From Cyclobacteriaceae bacterium (lineage in GTDB: Bacteria > Bacteroidota > Bacteroidia > Cytophagales > Cyclobacteriaceae), in contig JAEUUA010000023.1 of the NCBI GenBank assembly GCA_016787755.1, forward strand, positions 484,613-548,612: DNA of 64,000 bases, read 5' to 3'. Positions 18,186-26,703 of this stretch are shown piece after piece. How positions within the stretch are numbered: the stretch's first letter is position 1; the number at the start of each line of letters is the position of its first letter. The notes beneath the pieces are model-generated. The model made no database searches, was not told the origin of the DNA, and worked only from the letters and a program-made list of their open reading frames with translations. The translations under genes were made by a program, and so were the position numbers.

Positions 18186-19922
18186 ATGAAACACCTTATT
18201 CCGTTTTTTATAGTACTCCTCTATGTTGGAATCAGTTGCTCAGATTCTGAACGGAAAAGCAGCTTGAGATTCTCCCTTTCCTTTACTCAGGAAATGAGCG
18301 ATCAGGCTCAGGATGGGCGATTGCTGCTTCTGTTAGCAAATAATGATAAATCAGAACCACGCTTTCAAATAAACGATGGCCTTACCACACAACTTGTTTT
18401 TGGTGTTGATGTGGAGGGTATGAAGCCGGGGACAGAAATTACTCTCACCGAAGAAAACACATTTGGATTTCCGGTTCGGTCGTTAGCAAATATTCCTAAG
18501 GGCGAATATTTTGCACAGGCATTAATAAACCGTTACGAAACCTTTAAATTAAAAACGGGCAAGACTGTTAATCTCCCACCTGATCAAGGTGAAGGGCAAC
18601 AATGGAACCGCAAGCCAGGAAATTTTTACAGCACGCCTCAAAAAATTTCAGTGGATCCCTCAAAAAAAGAAACCATTAAAATTTTGATGGATAAGAAAAT
18701 TGAAGCTCTTCCTGAGCCTGTCGATTCCAAATATATAAAACACATAAAAATTCAAAGTAAACTGCTCACTGAATTTTGGGGACGTCCCATGTTTGTTGGA
18801 GCACATGTGCTAATCCCTGAAGGTTTTGATGATCACCCTGAAGCACATTATCCACTTATGATTTATCATGGTCATTTTCCTAGCGACTTTGGTGGATTTA
18901 GTACTGAACCCCCACCCCCTAACATGGACACAACAGATTACGAAGGCCGTTTTGGCATTTATGGGTATAAAAAATTTCAGAAACAGGAAGCTTATAATTT
19001 CTACAAACAGTGGACAAGCAAAAACTTTCCACGCTTTTTAGTAATTGAAATACAACATGCCAATCCCTATTATGATGACTCGTATGCAGTAAACTCAGCC
19101 AACCTTGGCCCTTACGGGGATGCTATTATGAAGGAATTAGTGCCTGAAATTGAAAAGCAATTTCGTGGCATTGGCGAAGGTTGGGCGCGCTTTACGTATG
19201 GAGGATCAACCGGTGGGTGGGAAGCGCTTGCCGTGCAAATGTTTTACCCTGATGATTTTAATGGGTGCTTTGCTGCATGCCCCGATCCCATTGACTTTCG
19301 TGCTTTTTGTTTAGTAGATATCTACAAAGATAAAAACGCATACTGGTATGATAGTGATTTTAAAAAACTTCCCCGTCCGGCACACCGCAATTACCTGGGG
19401 CAAATTCAAAACACCATGGAAGAAACAAATCATTATGAGTTGGCTTTAGGAACCAAATCCCGAAGTGGGCAACAGTGGGATATTTGGGAGGCGGTGTATT
19501 CTCCTCAAGGAGATGATGGATATCCTAAGCGCATCTTTAATAAAGAGACCGGGGAGATTGATAAGAGTGTGGCTGAATATTGGAAGCAGAATTACGATTT
19601 GCGTTACATCCTCGAGCGCGATTGGAAAACGCTGGGGCCAAAACTTGAAGGCAAAATTCATATTTACTGCGGAGACATGGATAACTACTATCTTAATAAT
19701 GCTGTTTACCTCATGGAAGATTTTTTAAAGAAAACACAAACTCCATTTTATAAGGGCGAAGTGGATTATGGCGATCGGGCCGAGCATTGCTGGAATGGCG
19801 ACCAGGAAAATCCAAATTATGTTTCACGCTTAAGGTACAACACCATGTACCTGCCTAAAATTCTAAAACGAATTCAGGAGAGTGCCCCTCAAGGTGCCGA
19901 TGTGAAAAGTTGGAGGTACTAA
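18186..19922 (+). CDS. Lipoprotein alpha/beta hydrolase, putative esterase
   Basis: A 578-residue exported protein with lipoprotein signal (FIVLLYVGISC, Cys at 19). Residues 25-180 form an N-terminal beta domain. Residues 190-570 are an esterase-D type hydrolase with the phrase 'PLMIYHGHFP' (oxyanion region), the nucleophile elbow YGGSTGGWEA with Ser near 341, and a late AEHCWNGD segment that supplies the His. Members of this type cut esters on sugars or act on siderophores; the substrate here is not known. It converges with pdxJ (8-base gap). Confidence 0.85.
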   Translation: MKHLIPFFIVLLYVGISCSDSERKSSLRFSLSFTQEMSDQAQDGRLLLLLANNDKSEPRFQINDGLTTQLVFGVDVEGMKPGTEITLTEENTFGFPVRSLANIPKGEYFAQALINRYETFKLKTGKTVNLPPDQGEGQQWNRKPGNFYSTPQKISVDPSKKETIKILMDKKIEALPEPVDSKYIKHIKIQSKLLTEFWGRPMFVGAHVLIPEGFDDHPEAHYPLMIYHGHFPSDFGGFSTEPPPPNMDTTDYEGRFGIYGYKKFQKQEAYNFYKQWTSKNFPRFLVIEIQHANPYYDDSYAVNSANLGPYGDAIMKELVPEIEKQFRGIGEGWARFTYGGSTGGWEALAVQMFYPDDFNGCFAACPDPIDFRAFCLVDIYKDKNAYWYDSDFKKLPRPAHRNYLGQIQNTMEETNHYELALGTKSRSGQQWDIWEAVYSPQGDDGYPKRIFNKETGEIDKSVAEYWKQNYDLRYILERDWKTLGPKLEGKIHIYCGDMDNYYLNNAVYLMEDFLKKTQTPFYKGEVDYGDRAEHCWNGDQENPNYVSRLRYNTMYLPKILKRIQESAPQGADVKSWRY

Positions 19923-19930
19923 GAGGAATT

Positions 19931-20644
19931 TTATTTCAACTGCCGCAAATAAAGTTGAATAGTATTTTCCAATCCAAGGTAAAGGGCATCGCAGATGAGT
20001 GCGTGGCCAATTGAAACTTCGTCAAGTGTGGGGATAGATTTTTTTAGAAAAGCCAGATTATTCAAATCCAAATCGTGGCCTGCATTAATGCCTAAGCCTA
20101 TTGCATGGGCAACTTTGGCAGCTTCAACATAGGACTTCACGGCAGCATCTTTGTTTTGAAGATAGTGCGAGGCATAGGGTTCGGTGTAAAGCTCTATCCG
20201 ATCGGCACCCACTGTTTTCGCGCCTTCAACTTGTTGAATAGCGGGATCAACAAAAACCGAAACACGAACGCTCATTGATTTAATTTCTGAAATAATTTCG
20301 GTTAAGAATTTTTTGTTTTTTACAGTATTCCAACCCGCATTGGAGGTTATCGCATCGGGGCCATCGGGCACCAGAGTTGCTTGTGTTGGCTTTGTTTCAC
20401 GAATGAGTTTCAGATAACGGGCATCCGGATATCCTTCAATATTAAATTCAGTGGTAACAACTTTCTTTAGTTCAATGACATCTGTATATCGTATGTGACG
20501 CTCATCCGGACGTGGATGAACCGTTATTCCTTCAGCACCAAAACGCTCGCAGTCTAACGCGGTTTTTATTACATCTGGGTTGTTCCCTCCACGTGCATTT
20601 CTCAGCGTAGCGATCTTATTTATATTGACAGATAAACGTGTCAT
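19931..20644 (-). CDS. pdxJ: Pyridoxine 5'-phosphate synthase
   Basis: Joins 1-deoxyxylulose 5-phosphate and 3-amino-2-oxopropyl phosphate to pyridoxine phosphate. The N-terminus [16 protein letters not shown] and the [11 protein letters not shown] motif (residues 41-51) are diagnostic, as are the later ELYTEPYA and [11 protein letters not shown] motifs. At 237 residues the length is normal for PdxJ. Monocistronic by position, divergent from the YqeY gene. Confidence 0.96.
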   Translation of the reverse strand: MTRLSVNINKIATLRNARGGNNPDVIKTALDCERFGAEGITVHPRPDERHIRYTDVIELKKVVTTEFNIEGYPDARYLKLIRETKPTQATLVPDGPDAITSNAGWNTVKNKKFLTEIISEIKSMSVRVSVFVDPAIQQVEGAKTVGADRIELYTEPYASHYLQNKDAAVKSYVEAAKVAHAIGLGINAGHDLDLNNLAFLKKSIPTLDEVSIGHALICDALYLGLENTIQLYLRQLK

Positions 20645-20714
20645 TTAGTCAAAATTTTTATCTCACTAAAAGTAGAACTAATTTTACTCAAAGTTATTTA
20701 AAACAAAACTGATC

Positions 20715-21167
20715 ATGAGCCTGAAACAACAAATTGATTCCGATATAAAGTCTGCCATGCTGGCAAAGAATAAAGAGGAACTTACTGCGCTCCGTTCAAT
20801 CAAGTCATTAATATTGCTGGCCGAAACAGAAAAAGGAGGCAGTGGTGAAATAAGTCAGGATGTTGAAAACAAATTGCTGATGAAGGCGGCCAAACAACGA
20901 AAGGAGTCTGCAGAGATTTTTCAGAAAGAAGGAAGAGGAGAATTAGGCGAGAAAGAATTAGCCGAGCTGGAAGTAATCAGTAGGTATTTACCTAAACAGC
21001 TATCACAAGAGGAGGTGGTATCTGAACTAAAAAAAATAATTGAACAAGTGGGAGCTAAAGGGCCTCAGGATATGGGCAAAGTAATGGGCACAGCGACCAA
21101 ACAATTGGCCGGCAAAGCGGATGGTAAACTTATTTCAGAACTTGTAAAAAAACTTTTACTCTCTTGA
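20715..21167 (+). CDS. GatB/YqeY domain protein
   Basis: A 150-residue helical protein beginning at ATG 20715. The YqeY pattern is clear: 'IKSAMLAKNKEELTALRSIKS' like start, then KQRKESAEIFQKEGR and YLPKQLSQEEV, and a C-terminal 'DMGKVMGTATKQLAGKADG'. This domain resembles the tRNA-binding tail of GatB, but the function of the free form is unsettled. Its TGA stop overlaps the TTG start of the CvpA gene, which indicates translational coupling. Confidence 0.92.
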   Translation: MSLKQQIDSDIKSAMLAKNKEELTALRSIKSLILLAETEKGGSGEISQDVENKLLMKAAKQRKESAEIFQKEGRGELGEKELAELEVISRYLPKQLSQEEVVSELKKIIEQVGAKGPQDMGKVMGTATKQLAGKADGKLISELVKKLLLS

Positions 21168-21670
21168 ATAAAGTAGATGTTATTCTTGCAATCATCCTCC
21201 TGGTAGGTACTGTACTTGGTTATAAGCGCGGGTTCTTAATGGAATTATTTTTTTTGGTTGCGATTGTGCTGGGTATGTTTCTTGGGTTTAAATTAATGGC
21301 TTGGGGCGTTGAATATCTTGCTCAAAAATTCAATGCCGATAAAGCGGTGCTTCCGTACATTTCCTTTGCATTGATATTTATTGCAGTGATGGTCTTTGTT
21401 ACCTTTATGGGCAAGCGAATTAAAAATTCATTAGATAAAACTTTTCTGGGACAAATGGATTCTGCAGCAGGCGCAATACTTGGATTGATCAAATACGCTT
21501 TCTGCATTAGCATCGTTATCTGGCTTGCTGAGTCATTTAAGATTGATATTGTGAGGGATTGGGGGGCAGAATCAAAACTTTATGGGGTTATGGAGCAAGT
21601 GGCTCCGCAGATATCTTCTCTTTTCGGAGATTTTTTACCATTTTTCAAAGAAACCTTTAGCAAGTTCTAA
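21164..21670 (+). CDS. cvpA: CvpA family membrane protein
   Basis: A 168-residue inner-membrane protein with four hydrophobic segments (VDVILAIILLVGTVLG, LFFLVAIVLGMFLGF, ISFALIFIAVMVFVTF, GAILGLIKYAFCISIVIW). The N-terminal 'VILAIILLVGTVLGYKRGFLMELF' shape is characteristic of CvpA (colicin V production). The start is TTG at 21164, overlapping the previous stop; no ATG lies near. The cellular role of CvpA proteins remains vague, with links to envelope stress. Confidence 0.88.
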   Translation: MNKVDVILAIILLVGTVLGYKRGFLMELFFLVAIVLGMFLGFKLMAWGVEYLAQKFNADKAVLPYISFALIFIAVMVFVTFMGKRIKNSLDKTFLGQMDSAAGAILGLIKYAFCISIVIWLAESFKIDIVRDWGAESKLYGVMEQVAPQISSLFGDFLPFFKETFSKF

Positions 21671-21711
21671 GGTTCAATTTTTTTTAGTTACTTATCACAA
21701 ATTAGGTACGC

Positions 21712-22470
21712 ATGTCCTTACTGGTTAAAGAAGAAAATGATTTTAAGTATGTAGACGAAGGCAAAGGGCCTGTGCTGATGTTGCTTCATGGTCTCTTTGG
21801 CGCCCTGAGTAATTGGGAGGGTGTGGTCAATCATTACTCAAAACATTTTCGGGTAGTTATTCCCATGCTTCCTATTTATGAAATGCCAATCAAGGAAGCC
21901 GGCTTGCAAGGTCTTACTGATTTTACTGAACGTTTTGTGGCTCTTAAAAAGTTGGACAACATGATGATCATGGGCAACTCGTTGGGTGGGCATATAGCAA
22001 TTTTATATACCTTGGCGAATCCTGAAAAAGTTTCTAAACTGGTATTAACCGGTAGCTCGGGGTTGTTTGAAAATACAATGGGGGGTTCATATCCGCGCAG
22101 GGGCAGTTATGATTACATCCGCGAGCGCGTGGCATATACATTTTATGATCCTACGGTAGCCTCAAAAGAATTAGTGGATGAAGTATTTGAAACAACCCGA
22201 AGCATTCCTAAGTGTATGCGAATTGTAGCCATTGCAAAATCAGCCCAACGCAATAACCTTGCCCTTGAATTGAAAAACATAAAGGTTCCTACTCTACTTG
22301 TATGGGGGCTAAACGATACCATAACCCCCCCCATGGTAGGCCATGAATTTAATCGATTGATTCCAAATTCTGAGTTGAAATTTATTGACAAATGTTGCCA
22401 CGCGCCCATGATGGAGCACCCGCAAAAATTCAATGAATTGGTGGAGGATTTTTTAGTGCATAAAAATTAG
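21712..22470 (+). CDS. Alpha/beta hydrolase
   Basis: A 252-residue cytoplasmic hydrolase. Oxyanion motif LLHGLFGALSNW (24-35), nucleophile S90 in MGNSLGGH, acid Asp in WGLNDTITPP and His in DKCCHAPMMEHP. The substrate cannot be deduced; related proteins are often annotated as BioH- or MhpC-like. The next gene (CBS) begins five bases after its stop, so they are probably in the same transcript with nadK. Confidence 0.9.
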   Translation: MSLLVKEENDFKYVDEGKGPVLMLLHGLFGALSNWEGVVNHYSKHFRVVIPMLPIYEMPIKEAGLQGLTDFTERFVALKKLDNMMIMGNSLGGHIAILYTLANPEKVSKLVLTGSSGLFENTMGGSYPRRGSYDYIRERVAYTFYDPTVASKELVDEVFETTRSIPKCMRIVAIAKSAQRNNLALELKNIKVPTLLVWGLNDTITPPMVGHEFNRLIPNSELKFIDKCCHAPMMEHPQKFNELVEDFLVHKN

Positions 22471-22474
22471 CGGA

Positions 22475-23140
22475 ATGATTGCAGAAGAATTGATCAACCA
22501 CATGATTCCCCCGCTCAAAGTTACTGACGATGCGCACAAAGCCATTGTGTGGATGGAGGAGTTTCGATGCTTGCACTTGCCCGTTGTGGGTGATGGGAAA
22601 TTATTGGGTTTTATTTCAGAAGAAATTATTCTTGAAACAAATGACATTGAACGCACGCTTGCTGATTTTGATTTGGTTGGAAAACAATGTAGTGTGGTAC
22701 TCGATTCGCACTTTTACGATATTCTAAAGGTAGCAGGCGATAACAAACTTCAGATTGTAGCCGTTCTTAATGAAGAGCAACAATACATTGGCGTAATCAC
22801 GGTTCAAGATATCATGATCTCGTTTGCTCAAACCGCTTCCGTGCAAATGCCTGGCGGCATCCTTGTGTTGTCAATGGATCTAATTGATTACTCACTTGCT
22901 GAAATATGCCGTTACATTGAAGAGAATAATGCAAAGGTGATTAGCAGCATTATGATCGAAGATCCTATGGATAAGGGGAAGATTAAGCTAACTCTAAAAA
23001 TCAATCAGGAAGAGTTAACCCGCATTGTTGCTACCCTTGAACGCTTTGGATATCGGGTTATCGGGCGCTATCATGAATTGCAACAAGATACTGGGGAAAA
23101 AGATAAGATCGATTTGTTACTTCGCTATCTCGATATCTAA
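22475..23140 (+). CDS. Two CBS domains with C-terminal ACT-like domain
   Basis: A 221-residue protein. Two CBS motifs occupy about 1-125 ('LPVVGDGKLLGFISEE', 'LQIVAVLNEEQQYIGVITVQDIM'), and residues 130-210 have an ACT-like alternation ('GGILVLSMDLIDYSLAEICRYIEE ... KIKLTLKINQEELTRIVATLERFGY'). CBS pairs bind adenine nucleotides and ACT domains small ligands, so a regulatory sensor is likely. It sits directly before nadK (10 bases), as in other Bacteroidota as far as I recall. Confidence 0.88.
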   Translation: MIAEELINHMIPPLKVTDDAHKAIVWMEEFRCLHLPVVGDGKLLGFISEEIILETNDIERTLADFDLVGKQCSVVLDSHFYDILKVAGDNKLQIVAVLNEEQQYIGVITVQDIMISFAQTASVQMPGGILVLSMDLIDYSLAEICRYIEENNAKVISSIMIEDPMDKGKIKLTLKINQEELTRIVATLERFGYRVIGRYHELQQDTGEKDKIDLLLRYLDI

Positions 23141-23150
23141 CCAAACAAGT

Positions 23151-24026
23151 ATGCGCATTGGGATACATGGCAGAGACTTTCAAGGTAAATCAGCACCTTT
23201 TATCGAAAAAACCTTGGAGCAGCTTATTCAGCGTAAAGCAGAAATTTGGCTCTCATCAAAGTTTATAAAACAAGTAAAATCTCCGATACTCGATAAGTTC
23301 AAGTTCAAAATATTTGAACTAGGGGATAATTTACGCAGCCTCGATTTCTTTTTTTCATTAGGTGGCGATGGAACTATGCTTGAGTCAGTTACCTATATCG
23401 GCAAATCAGAAATTCCACTGCTCGGAATTAATACGGGGCGCTTGGGATTTTTAGCGACTACAAGTCGCGATGATATAGACAGTGCGCTTGAAAACCTGTT
23501 TACAGAAAACTTTAAGGTAGAGAGCCGCACCATGTTGAGGTTAAATTCGTCCTCTAAACTGTTTGAACCACTCAACTTTGCATTGAATGATTTTACCATC
23601 ATGAAGAAGGACACATCGTCAATGATTACCGTGCATGTGTATGTAGATGGTGAATTGTTGAACTCGTATTGGTCAGATGGCATTATTGTATCTACGCCTA
23701 CAGGATCCACGGGTTATTCACTGAGTTGCGGGGGGCCTTTGGTATACCCTAAATCTGAAAGTTTCATTATTACAGCAGTTAGCCCGCATAACCTTGGCAC
23801 CCGACCCATTGTTATTTCTGATAAATCAGCAATGACTTTCGAGATTGAGGGAAGAAGTAATAAGTATTTGGTTTCCCTCGATTCCCGATTTGAAACTGTG
23901 GACGATTCTGTAAAGTTAAAACTAAGAAAAGAACGATTTAATGTTAGATTGGTACAATTGCCGGGTCATCACTATTTCAATACCCTAAGGCAAAAGCTTA
24001 ATTGGGGCCTTGATATTCGCAACTAG
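23151..24026 (+). CDS. nadK: NAD kinase
   Basis: Phosphorylates NAD to NADP. The ATG at 23151 gives the normal N-terminus (MRIGIHGRDF); an earlier in-frame start would overlap the CBS gene by more than 100 bases. The nucleotide motif GGDGTMLES is at about 71-79, followed by GINTGRLGFLA and the NE/D motif FALNDFTIMKK; the late GSTGYSLSCGGP and ISPHNL-like (AVSPHNLGTRP) motifs are also present. 291 residues, as expected. Confidence 0.96.
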   Translation: MRIGIHGRDFQGKSAPFIEKTLEQLIQRKAEIWLSSKFIKQVKSPILDKFKFKIFELGDNLRSLDFFFSLGGDGTMLESVTYIGKSEIPLLGINTGRLGFLATTSRDDIDSALENLFTENFKVESRTMLRLNSSSKLFEPLNFALNDFTIMKKDTSSMITVHVYVDGELLNSYWSDGIIVSTPTGSTGYSLSCGGPLVYPKSESFIITAVSPHNLGTRPIVISDKSAMTFEIEGRSNKYLVSLDSRFETVDDSVKLKLRKERFNVRLVQLPGHHYFNTLRQKLNWGLDIRN

Positions 24027-24054
24027 AAATTCTTAATTATCAAGGTATTTTTAA

Positions 24055-24062
24055 TAAGTTTG
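24055..24062 (+). promoter_or_regulatory. Possible promoter -7 element before the DUF6089 gene
   Basis: TAAGTTTG matches TAnnTTTG and lies 22 bases before the ATG at 24085. No good TTG element was seen at the right distance upstream, so this is a weak call. Confidence 0.45.
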
Positions 24063-24084
24063 TAACTGGCAAAAATCTCTGCTT

Positions 24085-25119
24085 ATGAGAAAGTTACTGT
24101 TTGGTGTAGTTTGTATGTTTTTACTGATGGGATTTTCCCAGGAAGCTTCTGCTCAGTTTAACCGAAAAGCGATTAAAAAAAATAACAAACGCATTGCAAG
24201 TTTTAGAGGAAAGAAAGCGGGATTTGGGAAGAATAAAATTTACAATGCTTTTGGGATTTCAATAAGTGCCTTGAATTATTATGGAGACATTGCCCCTCAA
24301 CCTACACGTGTAAGTACGGATATTTCATTCACACGACCGGCAATAGGGCTTTCATTCACCCATCGCTTCGGCCCTCGTTATTCTTTGCAAGCCCAGTTTA
24401 TGTATGGAACGCTTAAGGGTTCCGATAAAGAATCTGCTGATCCCACAGACCAAGACAATGGTAAGTATCGTTATTACCGAAACATGTCTTTCAGAAACCG
24501 AATAAAAGAACTTTCCGTGGTTGCCTATTTTGACCTATTTGAAAATGACGCAACCTATATAAGTCGCGTAAAGTGGACTCCTTATGCGTACATTGGCATA
24601 GCAGGATTTTTACATAATCCCCAAGCCCAAACATCAACAGGAGAATGGGTTGATCTAAGGCCCTTGGGTACTGAAGGCCAATATTCGACACTGGCTCCAA
24701 CCGATGCTAATTATGGCATCAAACCCTATAGTAAGCTTCAAGCCGCTATCCCTTTTGGTTTAGGAGCCAGGTTTCGCTTAAATGAAGTAATGGACTTATG
24801 GGCCGATCTTGGTTTTCGCTACACTTTTACGGACTACTTGGATGATGTTAGTAGAAACTATGTTGATTTGGGAGTGCTAAACAGCGATCAGGCCAGATCA
24901 ATGTCGTACCGGGGTGGCGAATTGCCAGCCAGTGACCGCCCGGCTGAAGTACCATATACGGGCAGAAATGGAACTACATACAACACTATCCCGGGCTATG
25001 GTAGTGAGTATCCTGATAACATTAGAGGAAATAAGAATGATAAAGACGTATACATGGTAACAACCATTCGTCTTACCTATATTCTTGGAGCAACCTTCCA
25101 CAAAGCAAAATTCAGATAA
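24085..25119 (+). CDS. DUF6089-type outer-membrane beta-barrel protein (first copy)
   Basis: A 344-residue exported protein with signal peptide (LLFGVVCMFLLMGFSQEASAQ). After a basic stretch (KAIKKNNKRIASFRGKKAG) the rest alternates in amphipathic strands typical of an 8-12 strand barrel ('NAFGISISALNYYGDIAPQ', 'GLSFTHRFGPRYSLQAQFMYG', 'AAIPFGLGARFRLNEVMDLWADLGFRYTFTDYL', the last only in part). The phrase 'LNYYGD' plus 'YTFTDYLDDVS' matches the DUF6089 family as I recall it. Five bases separate it from a shorter relative. Confidence 0.83.
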   Translation: MRKLLFGVVCMFLLMGFSQEASAQFNRKAIKKNNKRIASFRGKKAGFGKNKIYNAFGISISALNYYGDIAPQPTRVSTDISFTRPAIGLSFTHRFGPRYSLQAQFMYGTLKGSDKESADPTDQDNGKYRYYRNMSFRNRIKELSVVAYFDLFENDATYISRVKWTPYAYIGIAGFLHNPQAQTSTGEWVDLRPLGTEGQYSTLAPTDANYGIKPYSKLQAAIPFGLGARFRLNEVMDLWADLGFRYTFTDYLDDVSRNYVDLGVLNSDQARSMSYRGGELPASDRPAEVPYTGRNGTTYNTIPGYGSEYPDNIRGNKNDKDVYMVTTIRLTYILGATFHKAKFR

Positions 25120-25124
25120 CAAGG

Positions 25125-25835
25125 ATGCAAAGAGCAACCATCCTTACTGTTAGGATAGCCTTTTGCCTATGGGTTGGAATGGAATGTGTCAATGCGCAGC
25201 AAATGTTAGGGCAACGTTCTGAGGTTGGTTTTGGCTTGGGCACGTTCAATTATACAGGTGATTTGGTCCGAACTTACAATCTTTCATTTTCAAAACCGGC
25301 TGCTACCGTATTTTATCGATCAAATATTAGCAAGGTAGTTAGCTTACGCACGGCCATTACGGCAGGAAAAATTGGGGCCTCGGATACAAGAAAACCGATT
25401 GATGCATTTTCCGCAAAACGGGCCGCTTCATTTAATTTGTTTCTTCTGGAAGTATCTCCAACGTTTGAATATCATTTTCTAAACTGGCGCGATGATAAGA
25501 GAAGACTTCGCTTTACCCCCTACCTGTTTGCAGGAGTAGCAATGTTTGGTATTTCAGGGGTTCAACAAAAAAATGCCGAGTACAGTAATGTACAAATGGC
25601 AATCCCTTTTGGTGGCGGAATGAAATATGTATTGAATCCAAAATACTACATCGCTTTCGAGATTGGTATTCGTAAGACTTTCTTCGATTACTTAGATAAT
25701 ATTTCAGATGGCGATCCAGCCTATAAGAATTATCAGTACGGAAACGCATTTGATACGGATAATTATTTCTTTACAGGAATCTCGCTTACCTATACGTTTT
25801 ACGATATCCCTTGCCCAAGTAGCCCATATCGGTGA
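25125..25835 (+). CDS. DUF6089-type outer-membrane beta-barrel protein (second copy)
   Basis: A 236-residue relative of the preceding gene, with signal peptide (LTVRIAFCLWVGMECVNAQ). Shared landmarks are 'FGLGTFNYTGDLV' near the start of the mature part, 'PYLFAGVAMFGISG', 'MAIPFGGGMKYVLNP' and 'RKTFFDYLDNISDGDP'. It lacks the basic N-terminal stretch and the insertion of the larger copy. Tandem copies before uppS-bamA suggest a link with outer-membrane biogenesis, but no function is known. Confidence 0.83.
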   Translation: MQRATILTVRIAFCLWVGMECVNAQQMLGQRSEVGFGLGTFNYTGDLVRTYNLSFSKPAATVFYRSNISKVVSLRTAITAGKIGASDTRKPIDAFSAKRAASFNLFLLEVSPTFEYHFLNWRDDKRRLRFTPYLFAGVAMFGISGVQQKNAEYSNVQMAIPFGGGMKYVLNPKYYIAFEIGIRKTFFDYLDNISDGDPAYKNYQYGNAFDTDNYFFTGISLTYTFYDIPCPSSPYR

Positions 25836-25937
25836 AAATTTAGGGTGATCCAATAAACTTTCTGATGATTTAACTCATCCTACAATTCCATACTCTTGTG
25901 TGATTCTCTTTGGTATGAATAAGTTTGAAAAAAAGGC

Positions 25938-25945
25938 TATTTTTG
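25938..25945 (+). promoter_or_regulatory. Possible promoter -7 element before uppS
   Basis: TATTTTTG matches TAnnTTTG and ends seven bases before the GTG at 25953. If used, the mRNA would start almost at the start codon. Confidence 0.5.
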
Positions 25946-25952
25946 CCCCCTT

Positions 25953-26696
25953 GTGGCTTCTCAAAGGGAAAATATAGACTTCAATAATCTGCCAAGGCAC
26001 ATAGCCGTTATTATGGACGGAAATGGAAGATGGGCTAAAAACAAGGGGGCAGCACGCATTTTTGGTCATAGAAATGCCATTCAGGCTGTAAAAGATGTAA
26101 CCGAGGGATGTGGTGAGTTGGGTGTAAAATATCTTACCCTGTATGCGTTTAGTACTGAGAATTGGGGACGACCAAAAGAAGAAGTGGATGGACTTATGGA
26201 ATTGTTGGTGAATACTCTCAAGAAGGAAATTAATACCCTGCATGAGAATCAGGTGCAACTTCATACCCTTGGAGATGTAAGTCATTTGCCTGAGGCATGT
26301 CAGAATAATTTAGCTGAAGCGATTGATGCTACCAAAAACAATAGTGGCCTTATCCTTCAACTTGCATTGAATTATAGTGGACGATGGGAAATAGTTGAAG
26401 CCGCAAGAAAAATAGCAACAGAAGCCAAGATGGGAATGATACAACCGGAAGAAATTGATGAACATTATTTTTCACAACATTTGAAAACGGCTAATATTCC
26501 AGATCCAGAATTATTGATCCGAACAAGCGGAGAACTCAGGGTTAGTAATTTTTTACTTTGGCAAATTGCATACACTGAAATATTTATCACTCCTACCTTA
26601 TGGCCCGATTTCCGCAAAGAAGATTTATATGAAGCGATCTGTGTATATCAAAAGCGTGAACGAAGATTTGGAAAAGTGCTGAACCCAACCGCTTAA
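25953..26696 (+). CDS. uppS: Isoprenyl transferase (undecaprenyl diphosphate synthase)
   Basis: Makes the C55 lipid carrier for cell wall and LPS synthesis. The start is GTG at 25953. The FPP-binding motif AVIMDGNGRWAKN holds catalytic D22; 'TLYAFSTENWGRP', 'LQLALNYSGRWEI' and 'LLIRTSGELRVSNFLLWQIAYTE' are the other conserved regions, the last given here as landmarks around residue 190. 247 residues, normal. bamA follows after seven bases, so envelope lipid and protein assembly are co-expressed. Confidence 0.95.
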   Translation: MASQRENIDFNNLPRHIAVIMDGNGRWAKNKGAARIFGHRNAIQAVKDVTEGCGELGVKYLTLYAFSTENWGRPKEEVDGLMELLVNTLKKEINTLHENQVQLHTLGDVSHLPEACQNNLAEAIDATKNNSGLILQLALNYSGRWEIVEAARKIATEAKMGMIQPEEIDEHYFSQHLKTANIPDPELLIRTSGELRVSNFLLWQIAYTEIFITPTLWPDFRKEDLYEAICVYQKRERRFGKVLNPTA

Positions 26697-26703
26697 TAAT
26701 TAA